This document shows positions 61,112 through 64,000 of a DNA stretch of 64,000 nt, piece by piece (within the stretch, counting starts at the first letter, position 1; each line of letters opens with the position of its first letter). The notes beneath the pieces were generated by a model that made no database searches, had not been told where the DNA came from, and was given only the letters and a program-made list of their open reading frames with translations. A program made the translations under genes and the position numbers. This DNA is from Buttiauxella ferragutiae (GTDB lineage: Bacteria > Pseudomonadota > Gammaproteobacteria > Enterobacterales > Enterobacteriaceae), in assembly GCF_001654915.1 (NCBI RefSeq), contig NZ_LXEQ01000016.1; one strand, 5' to 3'.

Positions 61112-62308
61112 TCAGGCGATAACGCCCAACTGTTTACCGATACGCGTAAATGCGTCAACCGCACGTTCAATTTGCTCTGTGGTATGAGCCGCAGACATCT
61201 GAGTACGGATACGCGCCTGACCTTTTGGTACTACCGGGTAGAAGAACCCAGTGACATAAATGCCTTCTTTTTGCAGCTCACGAGCAAAATTCTGTGCCAC
61301 AACCGCTTCGCCTAACATCACCGGGATGATGGCGTGATCGGCACCGGCCAAAATAAAACCAGCCGCGGACATTTTCTCGCGGAACAGGCTGGCATTCGCC
61401 CATAAGCGATTGCGCATCTCAGCGCCAGTTTCCAGCATTTCCAACACTTTGATGGATGCAGAAACAATAGCAGGAGCCAGAGAGTTGGAGAAAAGATAAG
61501 GACGAGAACGCTGACGCAGCCACTCAATCACTTCTTTACGACCCGCAGTGTAACCACCGGAAGCGCCGCCCAGAGCCTTGCCCAACGTGCCGGTGATAAT
61601 GTCTACACGATCCATCACATCGCAATATTCATGCGTACCACGACCGTTTTCACCCACGAAACCGACCGCATGAGAATCATCAACCATGACCAGCGCGTCA
61701 TATTTATCGGCTAAATCGCAAACCCCATTCAGGTTAGCAATCACACCATCCATAGAGAACACTCCATCGGTGGCGATCATGATATGGCGAGCACCTGCCG
61801 CACGCGCTTCTTTCAGGCGAGTTTCAAGTTCCTGCATGTCGTTGTTGGCATAACGATAACGCTGAGCCTTACACAGACGCACACCATCAATAATAGAAGC
61901 GTGGTTCAGCGCATCAGAAATAATCGCATCTTCTGGGCCGAGGAGAGTTTCAAACAGACCGCCGTTGGCATCAAAGCAGGAAGAATAAAGAATCGCATCT
62001 TCCATTCCCAGGAAGCTGGCAAGCTTGCCTTCTAGCTCTTTGTGGCTGTCTTGTGTTCCACAAATGAAACGAACGGAAGCCATCCCAAAACCATGTTTAT
62101 CCATGCCCTGCTTCGCGGCATCAATCAGTTGCGGGTGGTTAGCAAGCCCCAGGTAGTTATTGGCGCAGAAGTTAATAACGTGGCTGCCATCAGCAACAGT
62201 GATATCAGCCTGCTGGGCTGAAGTAATGATACGTTCTTCTTTAAACAACCCTTCCGCGCGTGCGGTTTCAAGTTGGGATGTTAACTGTTGGTAAAAATCT
62301 CCGCGCAT
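61112..62308 (-). CDS. kbl: 2-amino-3-ketobutyrate CoA ligase (glycine C-acetyltransferase)
   Basis: PLP enzyme that splits 2-amino-3-ketobutyrate with CoA to glycine and acetyl-CoA, completing threonine breakdown. The 398 residues equal E. coli Kbl. The PLP lysine is in DIITGTLGKALGGASGGY (about 244). VMVDDSHAVGFVG and INFCANNYLGLANHP are alpha-oxoamine synthase signatures. It is the first gene of kbl-tdh and is divergent from hldD. Confidence 0.98.
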   Translation of the reverse strand: MRGDFYQQLTSQLETARAEGLFKEERIITSAQQADITVADGSHVINFCANNYLGLANHPQLIDAAKQGMDKHGFGMASVRFICGTQDSHKELEGKLASFLGMEDAILYSSCFDANGGLFETLLGPEDAIISDALNHASIIDGVRLCKAQRYRYANNDMQELETRLKEARAAGARHIMIATDGVFSMDGVIANLNGVCDLADKYDALVMVDDSHAVGFVGENGRGTHEYCDVMDRVDIITGTLGKALGGASGGYTAGRKEVIEWLRQRSRPYLFSNSLAPAIVSASIKVLEMLETGAEMRNRLWANASLFREKMSAAGFILAGADHAIIPVMLGEAVVAQNFARELQKEGIYVTGFFYPVVPKGQARIRTQMSAAHTTEQIERAVDAFTRIGKQLGVIA

Positions 62309-62527
62309 TGTGATTCTCCAGGCATGGCTAATTTCGGAACATATTACCCAAACCTATACCAGGAGACGAGATGACGTTTCAATGAAATTGGAATTTTCAG
62401 CATAAATCACGAGGTGCTTTCCAGATTCGGGTTATTAGGAAAGACAATTCGGGTGATGGTATGATAGGAGTCATTAACGCGTGAGGTATTGGGCCTCATT
62501 GCCCCCTAATTTGTTAAGGTTACGCTT

Positions 62528-63460
62528 ATGATCATTGTCACCGGTGGTGCCGGATTTATCGGCAGCAACATCATCAAATCACTGAATGATATCGGTCTTA
62601 CGGATATCCTGGTTGTAGACAATCTGAAGGATGGCACTAAGTTCGCTAACCTTGTGGATTTAAATATTGCCGATTACATGGATAAAGAAGACTTCTTAAT
62701 CCAGATTATGGCCGGCGAAGAATTAGGCGAGATTGAAGCCATCTTCCATGAAGGTGCATGCTCTTCCACCACCGAGTGGGACGGTAAGTACATGATGGAT
62801 AATAACTACCAGTACTCTAAGGAAGTTCTGCATTACTGCCTGGAGCGCGAAATTCCGTTCCTGTATGCCTCATCCGCTGCAACCTACGGTGGCCGCAACA
62901 GCGATTTTATCGAGTCACGTGAATTCGAGCAGCCTCTGAATGTTTACGGTTATTCAAAATTCCTGTTCGATGAATATGTACGTCAAATCTTGCCTGAAGC
63001 AAGCTCACAGATTACTGGTTTCCGTTACTTCAACGTCTACGGGCCGCGCGAAGGGCACAAAGGCAGCATGGCAAGCGTTGCGTTCCATCTGAATACCCAG
63101 TTGAACAACGGCGAAAATCCAAAACTGTTCGAAGGTAGCGATAGCTTTAAACGCGACTTCATCTATGTAGGCGATGTCGCCGCAGTGAACCTGTGGTTCT
63201 GGCAAAACGGCGTACCCGGTATTTATAACTGCGGTACCGGTCGTGCAGAATCATTCCAGGCTATTGCTGATGCCGCTCTCGCTTTCCATAAAAAAGGCAG
63301 CATTGAGTACATTCCGTTCCCGGAAAAACTCAAAGGCCGCTATCAGGCGTTTACTCAGGCCGACTTAACCAATCTGCGTGCCGCAGGTTACGACAAGCCA
63401 TTCAAAACTGTTGCCGAAGGCGTAACAGAATATATGGCCTGGCTGAACCGTGACGCATAA
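62528..63460 (+). CDS. hldD: ADP-L-glycero-D-manno-heptose-6-epimerase
   Basis: Makes ADP-L-glycero-D-manno-heptose, the donor for LPS inner-core heptose. The 310 residues equal E. coli HldD (RfaD). The N-terminal NADP fold is IIVTGGAGFIGSNIIKSL. The short-chain-dehydrogenase catalytic Tyr-Lys pair lies in LNVYGYSKFLFDEYV, preceded by SSAATYGG. It heads the waa cluster, with waaF 16 bp downstream. The product supplies the substrate for WaaF. Confidence 0.98.
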   Translation: MIIVTGGAGFIGSNIIKSLNDIGLTDILVVDNLKDGTKFANLVDLNIADYMDKEDFLIQIMAGEELGEIEAIFHEGACSSTTEWDGKYMMDNNYQYSKEVLHYCLEREIPFLYASSAATYGGRNSDFIESREFEQPLNVYGYSKFLFDEYVRQILPEASSQITGFRYFNVYGPREGHKGSMASVAFHLNTQLNNGENPKLFEGSDSFKRDFIYVGDVAAVNLWFWQNGVPGIYNCGTGRAESFQAIADAALAFHKKGSIEYIPFPEKLKGRYQAFTQADLTNLRAAGYDKPFKTVAEGVTEYMAWLNRDA

Positions 63461-63476
63461 GCAGGTAGCCTGACGC

Positions 63477-64000
63477 ATGAAAATACTGGTGATTGGCCCG
63501 TCATGGGTGGGCGACATGATGATGTCGCAAAGTCTCTATCGCACGCTCAAAGCGCGCTATCCCCAGGCAATCATTGATGTGATGGCACCGGCATGGTGCC
63601 GTCCATTACTATCACGTATGCCGGAAATTAACGAAGCACTATCAATGCCACTGGGGCATGGTGCTTTGGAAATTGGAGAACGTCGTCGTCTTGGGCACTC
63701 CCTGCGTGCTAAACGTTACGATCAGGCGTATGTGCTGCCAAATTCATTTAAGTCAGCACTTGTTCCATTCTTTGCCAACATCCCACACCGCACGGGCTGG
63801 CGTGGGGAAATGCGCTATGGGCTACTCAACGACGCCCGCGTTTTGGACAAACAAGCCTGGCCATTAATGGTCGAGCGCTACATTGCGCTGGCTTATGACA
63901 AAGGCAAAATGCAGTCCGCGAAAGATCTTCCCCAACCGTTACTGTGGCCTCAACTACAGGTTAACGATGGGGAAAAAATGCAGACTTGTCAGGCCTTTAA
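63477..64000 (+). CDS. waaF: ADP-heptose:LPS heptosyltransferase II WaaF (partial, cut by window end)
   Basis: Adds the second heptose to the LPS inner core. The frame opens at ATG 63477 and stays open to the window edge, giving 174 codons. The visible start MKILVIGPSWVGDMMMSQSL and the following RTLKARYPQAIIDVMAP, LSMPLGHGALEIGERRRLGHSL and VLPNSFKSALVPFFANIPHR segments match the N-terminal half of the GT9 family WaaF. It follows hldD by 16 bp in the usual hldD-waaF-waaC order. The C-terminal nucleotide-sugar domain is outside the window. Confidence 0.95.
   Translation, partial: MKILVIGPSWVGDMMMSQSLYRTLKARYPQAIIDVMAPAWCRPLLSRMPEINEALSMPLGHGALEIGERRRLGHSLRAKRYDQAYVLPNSFKSALVPFFANIPHRTGWRGEMRYGLLNDARVLDKQAWPLMVERYIALAYDKGKMQSAKDLPQPLLWPQLQVNDGEKMQTCQAF

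Noticed and set aside
62460..62527. Possible sigma-32 promoter before hldD (CCCCCTAAT).
   Set aside because: The -10-like part resembles CCCCATNT only loosely and no TTGAAA lies at a proper distance.

Overview
This window is a gene-dense chromosomal segment from a gammaproteobacterium of the order Enterobacterales. It is close to Escherichia/Klebsiella-type Enterobacteriaceae but is not E. coli. Nearly every protein aligns by length and sequence with a known E. coli K-12 product (recalled, not searched). The gene order differs: argG lies inside the arginine cluster (argE / argCBGH), the cpxA end is joined directly to trmL-cysE-gpsA-secB, and a different glycosyltransferase set sits between yibQ and tdh. 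I cannot name the genus from sequence alone.

Layout. 1-7.96 kb: murI, btuB with its cobalamin riboswitch, trmA, yijD-fabR, sthA, oxyR and the divergent sRNA oxyS. 8.0-18.1 kb: argCBGH facing argE across a double ARG-box operator, then ppc and gldA. 18.2-25.9 kb: katG, metF, metBL and metJ, with MetJ operators. 25.9-34.7 kb: an ERIC repeat, rpmE, priA, cytR, ftsN, hslVU (sigma-32 promoter with a second ERIC in its leader), menA, rraA. 34.7-40.0 kb: zapB and the glycerol operon glpF-glpK-[257-bp MITE-like insertion]-glpX, then fpr. 40.0-49.1 kb: yiiR, yiiQ, a third ERIC, tpiA, cdh, sbp, pfkA, fieF, cpxP (with a CpxQ-like 3' UTR sRNA) and cpxRA. 49.2-56.9 kb: trmL, cysE-gpsA-secB-grxC-yibN, gpmM-envC-yibQ. 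56.9-64.0 kb: three sugar-transfer genes, one frameshifted at a (CCAG)3 repeat, then kbl-tdh and hldD-waaF, the last cut by the window edge.

The genes are mostly core metabolism: arginine, methionine and cysteine synthesis, anaplerosis, glycerol use and glycolysis. The others serve envelope stress (Cpx), peroxide stress (OxyR/OxyS/KatG), cell division (FtsN, ZapB, EnvC), heat-shock proteolysis (HslVU) and LPS inner-core assembly.

The most unusual object is the insertion between glpK and glpX. It has Tn5/IS50-like terminal inverted repeats, a perfect 11-bp target duplication, nested internal hairpins and no transposase. Also notable are the ERIC placed inside the hslVU 5' leader, the tetranucleotide-repeat frameshift in the LPS-type gene, and an oxyS whose 5' half has diverged strongly.
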